The notes: generated by a model not told the origin, from the letters alone. A stretch of 64,000 nucleotides of DNA from Hawksworthiomyces lignivorus (GCA_002917075.1 NTMA01000010.1:62001-126000); one strand, 5' to 3'; positions 45,356 to 56,990 are shown, counted from the first letter of the stretch. Numbers and translations are program-made.

Positions 45356-48161
45356 CTAGAACCGAAGACTTTCTATATCGACTACCTCATTCCTGTGTTG
45401 CACCGAATTTGGCCGACACATGGTGTCAAACAAAGTTTTGCCAAACTTTTTGAATGCCTTTGTTAGTCCTCCAACAGCAATAAGTTGCTTCTCCATGTTG
45501 CTGAGCTGGAACCTGAAGGCTTTACCTCCACATCGTACTTCGCTCTTATCTAGATCTACTTGGACACAATTTCCCGTTTGTGCGAGTTCGAAGAACTCGT
45601 CATTTCTGATGGTGATACCGAGGAGACCAATATTCGGCTGATTCCTTGCATATATGAAAGCAAATGATTTTGCAATCACACATTTCACACCTGCACCGAG
45701 GAGTGCATTCACAGCCACCTCTCGGGACGAGCCGCATCCAAACCCAGTACCGGCCACAACAATGTTATGACCGTGACGGACTTGTTCGCGAAACTCAGGC
45801 ATAAAGAATTCCATACAATGAGGCCCAAGAGTCTCGTTTGTCGTACAGGAGGCTAGGAACTTCGATGGGGCGATCTATAGCACTTCCGTAAATTTCTCGC
45901 CTTGTGAAGATCACATGGAGGAAGGATTACTCACAGCGTCAGTGTCGATGAAGTCTCCGAGCCGCAACACTTTGCCTTCTATAGTCTGCCCCATGGCCTC
46001 GTTCGGTCCTCGTGCTAAGGGCTGCTCGGCATTCTCTGGTGCTTGCTGTTGGAGCAATGTTTCGTCTAGAATGGAATTTTCTTTGCTGTCAACGGGTCCA
46101 AAAGGCTCAGAGTATTGCAAAGAACCAAAGGTTCCAGCGTTCTTGTCACCTTGCAAAGGCTGATGGCTAAGGTACTCTTGCAGCTTGTCCATGTCAATTG
46201 CGTCAAGGAGGTCTCGCGGATCGGTAATCTTCATTTCAAATGACGACGCTGCAACCGTAGCCGCCGAAGCCAGGTTGGCCATCGACCCTACAAGCAGTTA
46301 GCTCGGGAACCAAACACTGCGGATGTCGTACTGACCTGGGCCCATCCGATTTTTGAAATTCCTGTTTTGGCTTGACAGCCAGGTCTCGCCCGGCGCTGCT
46401 TGGTCAACGCCTTGCCCGACGCACATACTACAACCCGGAACTCGGACTTTGAAACCAGCCCGCTCGTAGGTGCTAATCAGACCCAAATCTTCCAATTTGT
46501 GCCTGATGGGTTTCGAGCCAGGCACGACTATTCTTCGTCCGGCTGGTACCGGTTTCATGCCCCGGCTGAGTCCTGCTTCGAGGACCATTGCTCCGATGAT
46601 CAGATCTTCTTCCGCGGTAGTACATGCGCCGATGAATGTCCCGTCCAGCTTAGTCCCAGCCGCTTCACTGACTGGCACTACATTGTCCGGAGACGGGTGT
46701 ATCGCTACAAAGGATTCGACCCGGGACAAGTCAATCTCAATAGACTCGGCATACTCGGCATCCTCGTCTGCTTTGAAGTACACAGCACCGGTACGGTGCT
46801 TTCGTGTCCTCCGTCGACTGACAAAATCCAATGTCCGCTGGTCAGACTCAAAGATGCCGCTCACAGCCCCGAACTCCTGGTAACTAATCAATACGCCTTC
46901 GTGGGACAGGGGCAGAGAGAAGTCTCACCGTGCACATATTTGCAATTGCAAATCTCGCATCACACGAGAGATAGGCTATGCCCGGCCCGGTAAACTCCGC
47001 AACGCGATCTGCCGCAACTGTGTTGCGTTTGAATTTTCCTAGTATGTAGAGAATTGTATCTTTGCCTCCGATGCCCTTCGGAGGCTTGCCAACAAGTCTG
47101 AATTGTACAGTCTCTGGCACCGAGAACCAGGTCTGGCCGGTAATGAGAGGTATGCAGACGTCTGCCCCGCCCATACCGATCGAAAGGCAAGACACTGCTC
47201 CTGCGGAACAGGAGTGGCTGTCTGCACCTATGCAGAGCATTCCTGGGAGTGCCCTAGACCTGACGAATTCGGTATGCAAAATGGTATACTGCCGGGGCTG
47301 ATTTAGCGGATGAAAACGTTTGACTATGCTGGAAAGCCTACCTACATTGAAACCCTGAAAGTCTACCAACTTAAACTCGTCTCGCGCTTGCTCGCTTTTC
47401 CGCATTAATTTCTGAACCAAGGGATTGTCGTAAAGCTCTGGCTCCACACGATGGTCTCCTGCGAGCCAAAATCGATCGTTGCGGAAGATACCTGGTCGTC
47501 CCACCACGTTGTATACGTTTTCCATTCCCTGCCATATCAATTAGACAAGAGTATCCAGGCACATTACACGTCTCTCAGTTTAGTGGCTTACACCCCAACT
47601 AAGCTCGCTAGCCAGCACCCAATCTATGTCGACCTGGATAACATCACCGGGCCGTACCCAGCCTCTGTGGGTGACATCGTGCATAGCTAGTATTTTCTCC
47701 GTCATGGTCATTCCTCTTCGTCCGGCCGGCCGGTTCGTCAACGGTTTTGGGGCGAGCTTCGCACGCTCTGCACAATTCAGCGCTTCTATGTATGCTGATA
47801 GAAGAAATAGAACGTTAGCGGTGTCAGGTGCGGAGAGAGGCGTGCCTCCGGCGCTGCTGAGACCATAGCCGCCAAAGTCTCGCGACGCCGTGGCCTGCTG
47901 GATGGCTTCCTTGAGAGCAAAGGCCAAATTGTGCTGACCGGCGTCGTTTAAAATGGTGCTTAGATCCTGTAGAAAGCTAAGTAGGTTTCGTGGGGGCAAC
48001 TCCGGGTTCAGCTGGCTGGTGTCTGACTCCTCGGCCAGCTCAATGCGGAGGTTGCGGTTCTCGACAATATGGGAAATTGCTTTTCGCTCTGAGGTTGAAA
48101 GTGGCCGAAGCGTATCTGGAAGAGATAATATTATCGCACCGCTGTCAGGAAATGCTGCCAT
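45356..48161 (-). CDS. Aconitase-family hydratase (LeuC-LeuD fusion) with N-terminal extension
   Basis: Six exons, with introns near 47591-47530, 47343-47283, 46942-46880, 46334-46288 and 45937-45876; all joins are in phase. After an unfamiliar N-terminal region of about 120 residues come [24 protein letters not shown] and [16 protein letters not shown]. The three [4Fe-4S] cysteine motifs follow, as [10 protein letters not shown] and [10 protein letters not shown], with [13 protein letters not shown] and [18 protein letters not shown] between them. The swivel domain shows [32 protein letters not shown] and [12 protein letters not shown]. It is therefore a complete single-chain hydro-lyase acting on an aconitate- or isopropylmalate-like acid. 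It differs from mitochondrial aconitase and has no obvious targeting peptide. Its neighbours (ICL/PEPM lyase, TcuA-like flavoprotein, MFS, regulator) point to a catabolic role. No lesion was seen. Confidence 0.88.
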
Positions 48162-48366
48162 TGCTAAGGTGAGTTTTCTGGCCTCGAACCCAGTTATGCA
48201 GCTTTTGTGAAAAAGGTGTTCGGCTTTTTGAAGGAAGGCTCAGTGGGATACCGTGTACCAGGAGTGATATTTACCGACGACAGCTGTAGGAGATACATCT
48301 GTAGCTTAGGCCATTGGAAAGAAATATCTCATTGCTAAGACTAAAAAATCCAGCTCCTTATACGAG

Positions 48367-48630
48367 TTACTTGTCCGGGCGAAACAGCGGAATTTCCAGC
48401 TCTTGTCCGGTGGCGACTCTTTGGGCCCTTCAGTCAACCAACGGCGATCCAAGCTCAGCATCACTATGCAATCATTCCGAGTTTTTCAGCAGCTCATCTA
48501 CACCAATAAAGCCGAGAACCGCGACCTGGGTATTCACAAATTATCTGCCGGGACTTCTAGGATGTCTACCGTCGTCGGGCCGGAAACGGCTATTAGCGCG
48601 TTCGGCATGGCTGTTAGCCCTTGAGCGTTG
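48367..48630 (-). pseudogene. Decayed coding remnant, family not recognised
   Basis: On the minus strand one frame reads NTQVAVLGFIGVDELLKNSE, a TGA (48472-48474), LHSDAELGSPLVD, a TGA (48430-48432) and RAQRVATGQELEIPLFRPDK before TAA. Upstream, in the neighbouring frame, is NALIAVSGPTTVDILEVP, so a frameshift near 48540 would join them. The protein-like composition and the CGA-to-TGA style of both stops suggest a mutated gene, but no family came to mind. The remainder of 48162-49081 is the shared upstream region of the aconitase-like and lyase genes, which diverge from it. Confidence 0.3.
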
Positions 48631-49081
48631 CCGCGCCGCTTTTTGCCCGAACCGGCATCGTCGACTGGTATCTCTCAGACCACCGATACGTCACAAGTCG
48701 CCGAAGCGGATAGCAAGGATAATATGAATCTAACTACAGCGAGATGCCTCCAACGGAGCATTTACGTCGTGACTGATATGCGAAATAGGATGCCGAGGAT
48801 ATCTATTGAGGCACTGCGCAAAGTTTTTCCGTGTCGGTCCGTTTACGTGTTGTTGAGCCCGGCATACAAGCAACACCAGTGCAGAGTCCAAAGAAGCTAT
48901 TTCTCATGTCTCCATTATCAGCGCTATCATTGCCTTTACTTCTACAGAAGGATTCTTGGTTGTCGACTTTTGGCCTTCTAAAGCAAATGGTCAACGCGCG
49001 ATCGCATACTCTGCATGCGCTTGGCGAACCCGTTTCCAAGTAAAAAAGTACTCACTTACGCATTGAAAGGTAGCCGCGGTT

Positions 49082-50053
49082 ATGGCGTCGCATTCTCATC
49101 CAAATGTTCCCCGTCAGTTTTGCGCATCAACGCCCTTGCGCGCCTCGACAAGACTCCGACAGATGCTCAAAGATCCTCTCCAACTCCCGCTGGCATGCCC
49201 AGGTGTCTACGATGGCCTCACAGCGCGACTTGCCCTCTCCCAAGGCTTCAGGGCAATGTACATGACGGGTGCAGGCACCTCAATGAGCCGCATCGGCATG
49301 GCCGATCTGGGCCTCACCACAATGAACGAGATGGTCGACACAGCCGCCATGATCACCCATCTGGATCCGGGCGTGCCTGTCATTGCCGATGCGGACACTG
49401 GATACGGCGCCCCACTAAACGTGGCCCGGACCGTTAGGGAGTACATCCGCGCTGGTGTGGCAGGTTTTCATCTTGAGGACCAGGTCGTGAATAAAAAGTG
49501 CGGCCATTTGGCTGGCAAGCAACTGGTTGACCTGCGCGAGTACATCAGTCGCATCCGCGCTGCGGTTGACACGCGGGAGCAGCTCGGCTCGGATATCGTC
49601 ATCATCGCCAGGACGGATGCCCTTGCGGTGACTGGCTTCGATGACGCCGCTGCAAGGCTGCGTGCTGCGGTGGACGCTGGCGCCGATGTGGCATTCCTCG
49701 AGGCCATCAGCACAAAGGAGGAGGCAAAAAAGATCTGCGATATCTTTAAGCCCCTAGGCATCCCAGTTATGTACGGAATGGTGCAGGGATCGCATGCTCC
49801 CCAAATCACTGTCAGCGAGGCTAGAGAAATTGGGTTCAGCATTATTGTCTATGCGGCTATCTGCCTAAGGCCAGTAGTGATGGGGGTGGAAAAGGCCCTC
49901 AAGATGTTGAAAGAGCATGGCGACTGCGAAAACGAGAGCAGCGGACCCATACCGAGGTATTTATTTGAAATTTGCGGCCTCAACGATCTTCAAGCTTTTG
50001 ATGTCAAGGTCAATGCGGAAGTTGAGGAGATTCTGGGCCAGGGCACGTCATAA
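49082..50053 (+). CDS. Isocitrate lyase/PEP mutase-superfamily lyase (2-methylisocitrate lyase-like)
   Basis: Single exon, 323 aa, the length of short PrpB-type members. A TIM-barrel lyase is shown by CPGVYDGLTARLALSQGF, TGAGTSMSRIGMADLG, the metal site VIADADTGYG, AGFHLEDQVVNKKCGHLAGK (catalytic KKCGH loop cysteine), IIARTDALAV and DVAFLEAIS. Members split a C-C bond next to a hydroxyl-bearing carbon; (methyl)isocitrate lyase, dimethylmalate lyase and oxaloacetate hydrolase are the main choices. KKCGH favours lyase activity over PEP mutase. There is no mitochondrial leader or obvious peroxisomal signal (tail GQGTS). It stands head-to-head with the aconitase-like hydratase, whose product would be a natural substrate for it (inference). 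Confidence 0.92.
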   Translation: MASHSHPNVPRQFCASTPLRASTRLRQMLKDPLQLPLACPGVYDGLTARLALSQGFRAMYMTGAGTSMSRIGMADLGLTTMNEMVDTAAMITHLDPGVPVIADADTGYGAPLNVARTVREYIRAGVAGFHLEDQVVNKKCGHLAGKQLVDLREYISRIRAAVDTREQLGSDIVIIARTDALAVTGFDDAAARLRAAVDAGADVAFLEAISTKEEAKKICDIFKPLGIPVMYGMVQGSHAPQITVSEAREIGFSIIVYAAICLRPVVMGVEKALKMLKEHGDCENESSGPIPRYLFEICGLNDLQAFDVKVNAEVEEILGQGTS

Positions 50054-50514
50054 CGCAAGAAACGTTGTTTATCAAGGGCTAAGCAGGGTAGCAATGTATT
50101 GCGCGGGAATAAATAGGACGCCAAATGAAAGACGTTTTCTAAAGCTCTCCAAGGCATGTATGGCGCACATAACCAGTCATCCATTCCAAAATCTAAAGTA
50201 CTTTAGGCCAGCGAATGCCTTCTGTCGCAAATCACATTGCCCTACGTAAGCAAAGACTTCGGCCAATATATGTGTTTTGAGGATATCGGAACCGGCAATC
50301 GGTCGTAGGAGTTCAATTCTGTGAATCACTTCAAAGCTCTGCAAGTTTGAAAGAAGGCCACACACGCGGAAGTCTCTTAGTTGATTGTCCAGTTTCCTCA
50401 TGATACTGTCAAGATAGAGACTATTGCAAGAGAACAATCATATAGCCTAAATCCTGCGCTAGAGCACGGGTTATATTTGAGAAACCCAAATGCCATCCAA
50501 GGCGAACCCTTGTT

Positions 50515-52184
50515 TCACAACACATATCTGAAATTTACATGGTCATCGCAGGTTTGCTCTAGGTCCCTCTCTTCATCCGGGTGACGGATGCCTCTTGCTC
50601 GGTACTCTTCCAGTTCGGTTTCACGATGTCGATTTGCACGAGCCATCCACAGCTGCGCGCAAACCGTCACAACCAATCCCAGCACAGTCATCCCAATCAT
50701 AGTTCCGTGCCCCTTGTAGAACCTCGGCGCTGTGGTGTATATCTGTGATGCGAGCATGCTGAAGCCTTGGCCCAAGAGCATGGCGACGCCCCAGGAGACG
50801 GCGCGTTTTGTGTGTCCCGCAAAAGTAATGCCAATCCAGGCGATCTGCAAAACTGCAGAAGTATAGGCACCGGCAACAAACAATGTTGCACCTACCATGC
50901 CTGCAGCCTTGCTCGGAGTTGAAATCAAAATCACTAAGCCGAAAAGGACACAAGTTAGCGAGCCGATGACGAAAAAGCCCTTCTTGCGATACCGGTCTGA
51001 GAGTATTCCGATGGCTATCATGCTCACGAAAGCGAACGCGGAAGGAATAACTGTAAATAGTTGAGAGTTGACCTTTGAAAACCCAAAGGAGTTTATAATT
51101 GTAGGTAGAAAGGAGCCCGACGAAGCAAGGAGCATGCTGTTCGTTGCAGAGAGGAAGCCCAAGAAGTAAGTCTTAGGGTCGAGGAGACTCTTCTGAATCT
51201 GCCATGCTTTGAAGGATCTCCCATCCAGCAGCTCTGCGTATTTTGTTAGCAGCTCGGCATCTGCCATTTTGAATAGGTGCTAAGCCATGCCTTTGTTTAT
51301 TCTCTGAGCGTGATAGATTTCTTCGTCTGTAAAGATCCATGACTTTTTGATTTTTGTAGGAAAGTCCGGCAAGACGGCAATCGTGCACAAGCCTACAGCG
51401 ATGGCAAATGCACCCTCGATGATGTAAAGCCACTGCCACGCGGGGCGCTGGTATGGAATGTCCAGGTTTCTCTGTACTCCGAACGCAATAAATCCCGAGA
51501 ACACCCCAGCCAAGGTGGCGGCCGAGTAGAATATGGCTACATTCTATATTAGCGCAAAACCATGAGCAGTCCAGGAGTTGAACCCACCAACGCGCTTCCC
51601 AAACTCATGCCTCCCATACCAGGAACACATATACAGAGGGGTCGCTTGGAGAAGGGCTTCGCAGGCTCCGATGCCAAAGCGCAGACCGAGGACGTCAGAA
51701 TACCCTCTCGCCAGACATATGAAGCACACGAAAAGGCCAAAAAGTAGTACGCAGCAGCCAATTTGTAAGTTGGACCCGAGGCGGTAAATCAGAATATTGG
51801 AAGGGAAAATGAGGGCGAGATAGCCAGCAACTAGTGTTCAGTTAGCAACTCGTCCCGGCTGTAAGCCAAATGACTGACTTACAGTAGATCATAACACAGT
51901 TGTAGTACTGTTGGGCGGAAAGATCAAGATCTTTTTCGAACCCCATCAGTGCAGCATATGCGATGTCGTTACGGTCCTGTCTAGGTCAGCATGGAGGTCT
52001 GTTGTAGCTGGGTGAGCGGTGAAAGTACCATGTATGCAGCCAAATATGACAGTGACAGCAATGGAAGAACGATGAGGTCTAGTTTCCATATCATCTTCTT
52101 CCTGTGACCGGTTTCGGTCGAATCAACTACCTCCTCATCGTGCGAGGTGGAAGCTGATGGCTGCTTTTCTTGTTCTGGAACCAT
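50515..52184 (-). pseudogene. MFS transporter, ACS (allantoate permease) family, interrupted by an in-frame stop
   Basis: The gene starts MVPEQEKQ at 52184 with family-like introns (52028-51977, 51882-51831, and one near 51590-51545). It encodes LSYLAAYMDRNDIAYAALMG, FPSNILIYRLGS, RFGIGACEALLQATPLYMCS, WQWLYIIEGAFAIAVG and then FTDEEIYHAQRINKGMA. There a TAG (51280-51282) stops the frame. Six residues later the same frame continues DAELLTKYAELLDGRSFKAW and finishes a normal C-terminal half. The stop lies in a 21-bp insertion flanked by GCCAT copies at 51263-51267 and 51284-51288 (plus strand); removing one copy plus the spacer restores the family reading frame. The ACS family carries organic acid anions, which suits the cluster. 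It is either a nonfunctional allele or an assembly artefact. Confidence 0.75.
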
Positions 52185-52746
52185 ATTCAGCAAAAGACAA
52201 ATAAGAGCGAGAAACCGATGACTGTTCTGTGACTATGAAGAAGTATCATGCAAAAAAAAAGTTGGCGGTGCAGCTGCTAACGGATCAAACGAAAGCCGGA
52301 CAGCATCCTCAAATACAACAATTCTCTAGTTCTAACTATGACGGCTAAGGGAGCCATCGGTGGCAAAGCTATACCTTTCACCTGAGCAAAGCGGATTGCT
52401 AAGTCTTGGCCCCCCTCGGGCATTTGGGATAACCCTTTTCACGCTCGCCTATAAGCGAAGGCGCACCGCTCGTGCCGGGGAAGTTCTCCAAAGTGTGGGG
52501 TACCCCAGATGGGAGGAGGAAATATGGAAAAACATCAGTCTATGCTCCAGTCTAGGGCCATCCACTCCTTGCCATGTCGTTCCAAAAATGCTTGGGCAGG
52601 CGCTGATGAATTTCTCGGGCTATTCGGCCCGGCATACGGAGTGCGTGCATGGCGCAAGGGCCCCGGGGGGGGGGGTTAAAGTATTAGTTAAATTATCATT
52701 TTGAACTCCAGGGTCAACTCCAGAAACATCTCGCGCATGAGTTAAT

Positions 52747-54274
52747 ATGAGCTCCGTCTTGGACACCTGCGATGCTCATAGAAACCCTCGTGAAGTCTAC
52801 GATGTCATAGTGGTTGGTTAAAGGAAACGCAGCACTATGCGCTGCGCTGTCAGCTTATGATGCGGGAGCCCGTGTCATGATGCTCGAAGCAGCGCCAAAG
52901 AAGGCTCGTGGAGGGAACACTCACTTGGCAGGCTGCATCTTCCGTGCTCCTCACGCAGGCATGGAGGCTGTGAAGAAAGTCTTGTGTCCTGAAGCGTTGC
53001 CGGATACGGAACGCTGCACGATGGCTCCATACACCGCCTCGGATTTTCGCAAAGACTTGGAAGACACATCCGATGGGAGAGCCAGCAACACCCACACTGA
53101 GATTCTAGTACGCAGGGCGTGGGAAACAATCGAATGGATGAAAAACAAGGGAGTCCGTTGGGAGCTCATTTTGTGCAAGTATTATGATGTCGATAAACAC
53201 ACTGGACCCATCGAGCTTCTCCCTGAAGCTCCGGTCCGATCTGTGGCGGACGGAGTCAGTCTCACCGACAGCCTCTGGGCCACGGTGGAATCTCTCTATA
53301 TTCATGTCAAGTACGAGTCTCCTGCGCACGATCGTCTCTTGTCTTGGGATACCGTACGAGGAGTGAGGATTAGGCGGAACGTTTCGTACGTTGACATTGA
53401 AGGACAAGTTATTCTCGCTTGCGGTGTATTTTCTTCGAATCCGGCCATGAGAAGGCAGTATCTCAGAGAAGGCTGGGATCTCGTCCGCGTGCGAGGCACA
53501 CGATACAATATGGGAACAATACTATGACGAGCCATCGATGCGGATGCGAGGCCGGTATGTCACCGGGGAGCAGTCCACTCATCACCCCAGGGCTACAACT
53601 CCCCTTTGATGGGTGAGCTGGACAAGACTCCGCTGGTTTCCAGGTACTCATATCCCTATAGCATCAGTGCAAATGTCGAAGGGAAGCGCTTCTTCGACGA
53701 GGGAGAATAGAACTGGGGCTTGACATACGCCAAAACAGGGAAGAAAATCGCCGACCAGCCGCTGGTCAAGGCATATCAATTATTTGACCAAAAGACCCTG
53801 CACCTTCTTCAGCCGCGCTATTCCATTGCACGGGTATTTACGGCCGGCACAATGCTTGAGCTGGAGCTCCAGGTTCCCCTCGCCGCACTCGAACAGACTG
53901 TGAGAGAATTCAACGAAGCGTGCCCAGGCTCGGAAACATTTGATCCCCAGCATGAGGACGGGCTCTCAGCAAATCCACCAGGGCGGCCACCCAAATCCAA
54001 CTGGGCACTTCCAATCAACCAGGGCCCGTTCCTCGCATATGCCGTCACCTGTGGCATCCCGTTCACGTATGGAGAACTAGACTCGGACGCCAAGGCAAGA
54101 GTGCTGAACAACGAGGGCAAAGTAATCCCCGGCTTGTGGTGCACCGGGAAAATTTCCGAAGGTCTCTTCTACCACAACTATCCGGGAGGGGCGGGACTGG
54201 CGAAAGGAGTAGTGTTTGGCCGCATCGCAGGGAAGGGGCCGCCGAGAGGGCAAGGCAACTCGGAGAATCGTTAG
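52747..54274 (+). pseudogene. FAD-dependent tricarballylate dehydrogenase-like (TcuA-like) flavoprotein, broken
   Basis: The frame opens MSSVLDTC and reaches YDVIVVG, the start of the FAD-binding Rossmann motif. It then hits TAA (52819-52821) because one extra base lies in about 52814-52822; the next frame continues GNAALCAALSAYDAGA and VMMLEAAPKKARGGNTH. It proceeds to VRVRGTRYNMGTIL, then TGA (53525-53527), RAIDADARP, RFFDEGE, TAG (53708-53710), and NWGLTYAKTG to the end. The closing part has the typical LWCTGKISEGLFYHNYPGGAGLAKGVVFGRIAG. The family (fumarate reductase/succinate dehydrogenase flavoprotein type) includes bacterial TcuA, which oxidises tricarballylate to cis-aconitate. One frameshift and two stops make it a likely pseudogene. 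The sequence between lesions is well preserved, so the damage is recent or erroneous. Confidence 0.78.
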
Positions 54275-54801
54275 AGCAGCGGTTGTAGGTCCGGAAAGCA
54301 ATCTCATGTGCCTGTGTCACCTCTATTTCTAGATAAAAGTTATCAACCAACGAAAGTAAATAAGACGTTGCAAATCTATCTCCAGATGACAGCCACTGGG
54401 ATGCTCTCATATGCATGGCTGGACTTATTAGCTCTTTGCTGCACGCCAGGGATAATCAGCCCAGCAGTTCTGTTCAGCAAAACGAGTAATAAATAGATAG
54501 CACCCCTAGACTCAACGCTGTACCGCTCCACCACTAATAACCTTGGTTGGCGGGGGCAGGCTGTGAATTGAAGGGGCTTATTACAGCGGCACGTACTAAT
54601 ACAAACCCTGCAGCACGGTGAAATACTAAGCGCTGTCACGCTACATGACCTGTATATCTTCTGCTCTAGTGACCACTCCGTAGTGCGCTCTTTTCGTCAG
54701 GCCTACTTTTGGCGTAGGGCACTCTGCCCTACTGTACCGAGGTAGTTAGTAGCGAAATAGTCGCAAAGTCAGCCTTTGAAGCGGAGTCCACCCCGCGCAC
54801 G

Positions 54802-56990
54802 ATGGAACTTCGGCCGATAACTCAAAACATCAACAACACGCCAACCAATTGTTCTTGTCCATTAGTGAGCATGACATCTCCAAGGGCTGCCGCAGGAGGG
54901 GACTCGGCGAGGAAGAGGGCAAGCATAGCATGCAAAAAATGCCGGCAGGCCAAGGTGCGCTGCGGCATGACGAAGCCGCCATGCGCCCGGTGTGTCAAGC
55001 ACGGCTTTAGCTGCTTCTTTGATCCAGAATACCGCCGCGTCAGCACGAGAGACAAATTCGACGAGCTCGAGTCGCGGCTTAGGACAATCGCGCGAGACCG
55101 ACACGAATCTCTGTCGTTCGATGCGCCCGGCTTTGGTGGGCGTAGCGCCGACATATCACACGGCGCAGCCTTTGGGATATCCGAAACTACAGCAGCTGCA
55201 CTTCCCGACACGGGCAGTGCTGCGCTTCGAAGTGCCGCAAGTGATGTTCAGAGCCAATCCGAACCTCTAAACTCTCCGGACGGAACAGCAGTAACGCCAT
55301 CGTCTTTCTCAGTCGGACCGATCCGGCTGTCGCTAGACGAGGCCCAGTCGCTTTTTTCGATGTGAGTCTCGTCGAGTGCAGACCATGGTCATGCACCTAA
55401 CTAATGTCGCAAAGATACTTTGACAGGTGCCACCCTATGCTGCCATTTTTAGATGAGTCACGGACGCCCGAGGAGTATCACGGCCTCTCACCTGTCCTCT
55501 TCTGGTCCGTAGTGGCAGTTGCTGCAAGACAGTACCGAGGTGATCTTGCGCTCCTGACCAGACTCTCGCCAGTGCTCAACGAGCTGGTCTGGACGCTGGT
55601 GGTGGCGAATCCGATGTCGCTCCCCCACATCCAAACGCTGTTGCTCATGACCTGCTGGCCGCTGCCCGACCTCCACTTGTGGACCGACAAGACCTCCGTT
55701 CTCAACTGTATAGCCACGACAGCCGCCATGCACATGGGACTGCATCGGCCCGGACGAGAGGCCGAGTATTCGAAAATGAAGATCCACATGACTGAGGCAG
55801 CCTTGCTGGAGAGGACGAGAACGTGGATTGCCTGTGTAGTCGAGTCGCAGAGGTATGCACATCCAACCTGAACGCGCTAGTCGGGCCAACTGACATAGCG
55901 GAGACTGTCGACGGACTTTGGGCATGTGCCTTCGGCTTATATGAGCGATTGTTCCATCTATCAAGCTTGCCAGAGCAGTTTCGCCATTGACATGCCGCTC
56001 GAACTTCGAACCAACCTCAGGATCCAAAGGTGTTGCTGCAGCGGCATGCAATCGCTCACCTCCAATTACGATAATCCTCTCGGCCTGCCTGACGAAGGAG
56101 ACGTCGCGTCGGCCGTCAGCAGAATTGAGCAAAAGATGACTGAGTTGCAAGCTTCTTTGGGCTCCGGGCTGTCATACATCAACACTCTGCGCCTGTGCTA
56201 TGCCAAGCTGTTCTGTCAATGCACCCATTTTTTGTACGACAGCATGACAGCACAGCGCATGACGGGCGTGCTGGACGCTTATTCCACCGCCTCCGAACTA
56301 GTCACTGTTCTCGTATCCGACCCCAATTCGCACAGGATTCTCGGCTACGCCCCTCACGCCACTAGCACCATGATCTTCCTGGCATCCATGGTGATTTTCC
56401 GGGTGGTCCATTCTTCATACGCGCAAGCAGCCTCGCTCGACCGTCGCGCTGCATATATGCTATACACTGCCGCCGGGTTGGTGGTGCGTCAGCTTTCCGT
56501 GCAGTACAAGGAGAAGGACGTCGCGATCCGCACGTCCGAGATCATGACAAACCTTTGGCACTGGGCCGAGGACGATCTCGACCTACTACAACATCCTCCT
56601 CGGCTACTCGTCAAGACCCGCATGGGCTGCAGCATCACCTATGATACTCTGCTCATCTTCCGCCGGTACCAGGTCCAGCGCAATCCAGAATTAAGAGAAC
56701 TGCAAACGGGCGACAATATGACAGGCAGCCAGGAAATCAACAAGCAGCGGCCGGAGCGGGAGGAGCGGCCGGAGCCGACGCAGACACCTCTATCGCCGTT
56801 ACACCGCCTCTCAGTACCGGCCACTGCCAGTATAACGCATACGGATCAATCCAGCACCACTGGTGCTTCGTACACCATTGACCCCTTTGATGGTAATTCT
56901 GCCGATTTGACGCAGGATTGGCACTGGTCAACCATGGCATGGGTGGATAATTTTGAACACCCGGACTTGTTCGATGCTGAGCCTATGTAA
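54802..56990 (+). CDS. Zn2Cys6 transcription factor with fungal-specific TF domain
   Basis: Three exons, 54802-55361, 55415-55852 and 55904-56990, about 695 aa. ATG 54871 (MTSPRAAAGG) is an alternative start. The binuclear cluster CKKCRQAKVRCGMTKPPCARC followed by VKHGFSC (written in two parts) sits at about residues 44-70. A coiled linker (DKFDELESRLRTIARDRH) comes next. The middle homology region shows YFDRCHPMLPFLDES, LSPVLFWSVVAVAARQY, LPHIQTLLLMTCWPLP and CIATTAAMHMGLHRP, resembling the War1/Leu3-like class of weak-acid or intermediate sensors. Exon 3 carries LELRTNLRIQR and a helical tail. It lies beside the TcuA-like gene and is the obvious candidate regulator of the cluster (inference). 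No lesions were seen. Confidence 0.85.

Noticed and set aside
55488..56150. 220-aa minus-strand frame across the regulator gene
   Set aside because: It overlaps well-conserved Zn2Cys6 regulator exons in antisense and spans one of their introns; no domain is seen.
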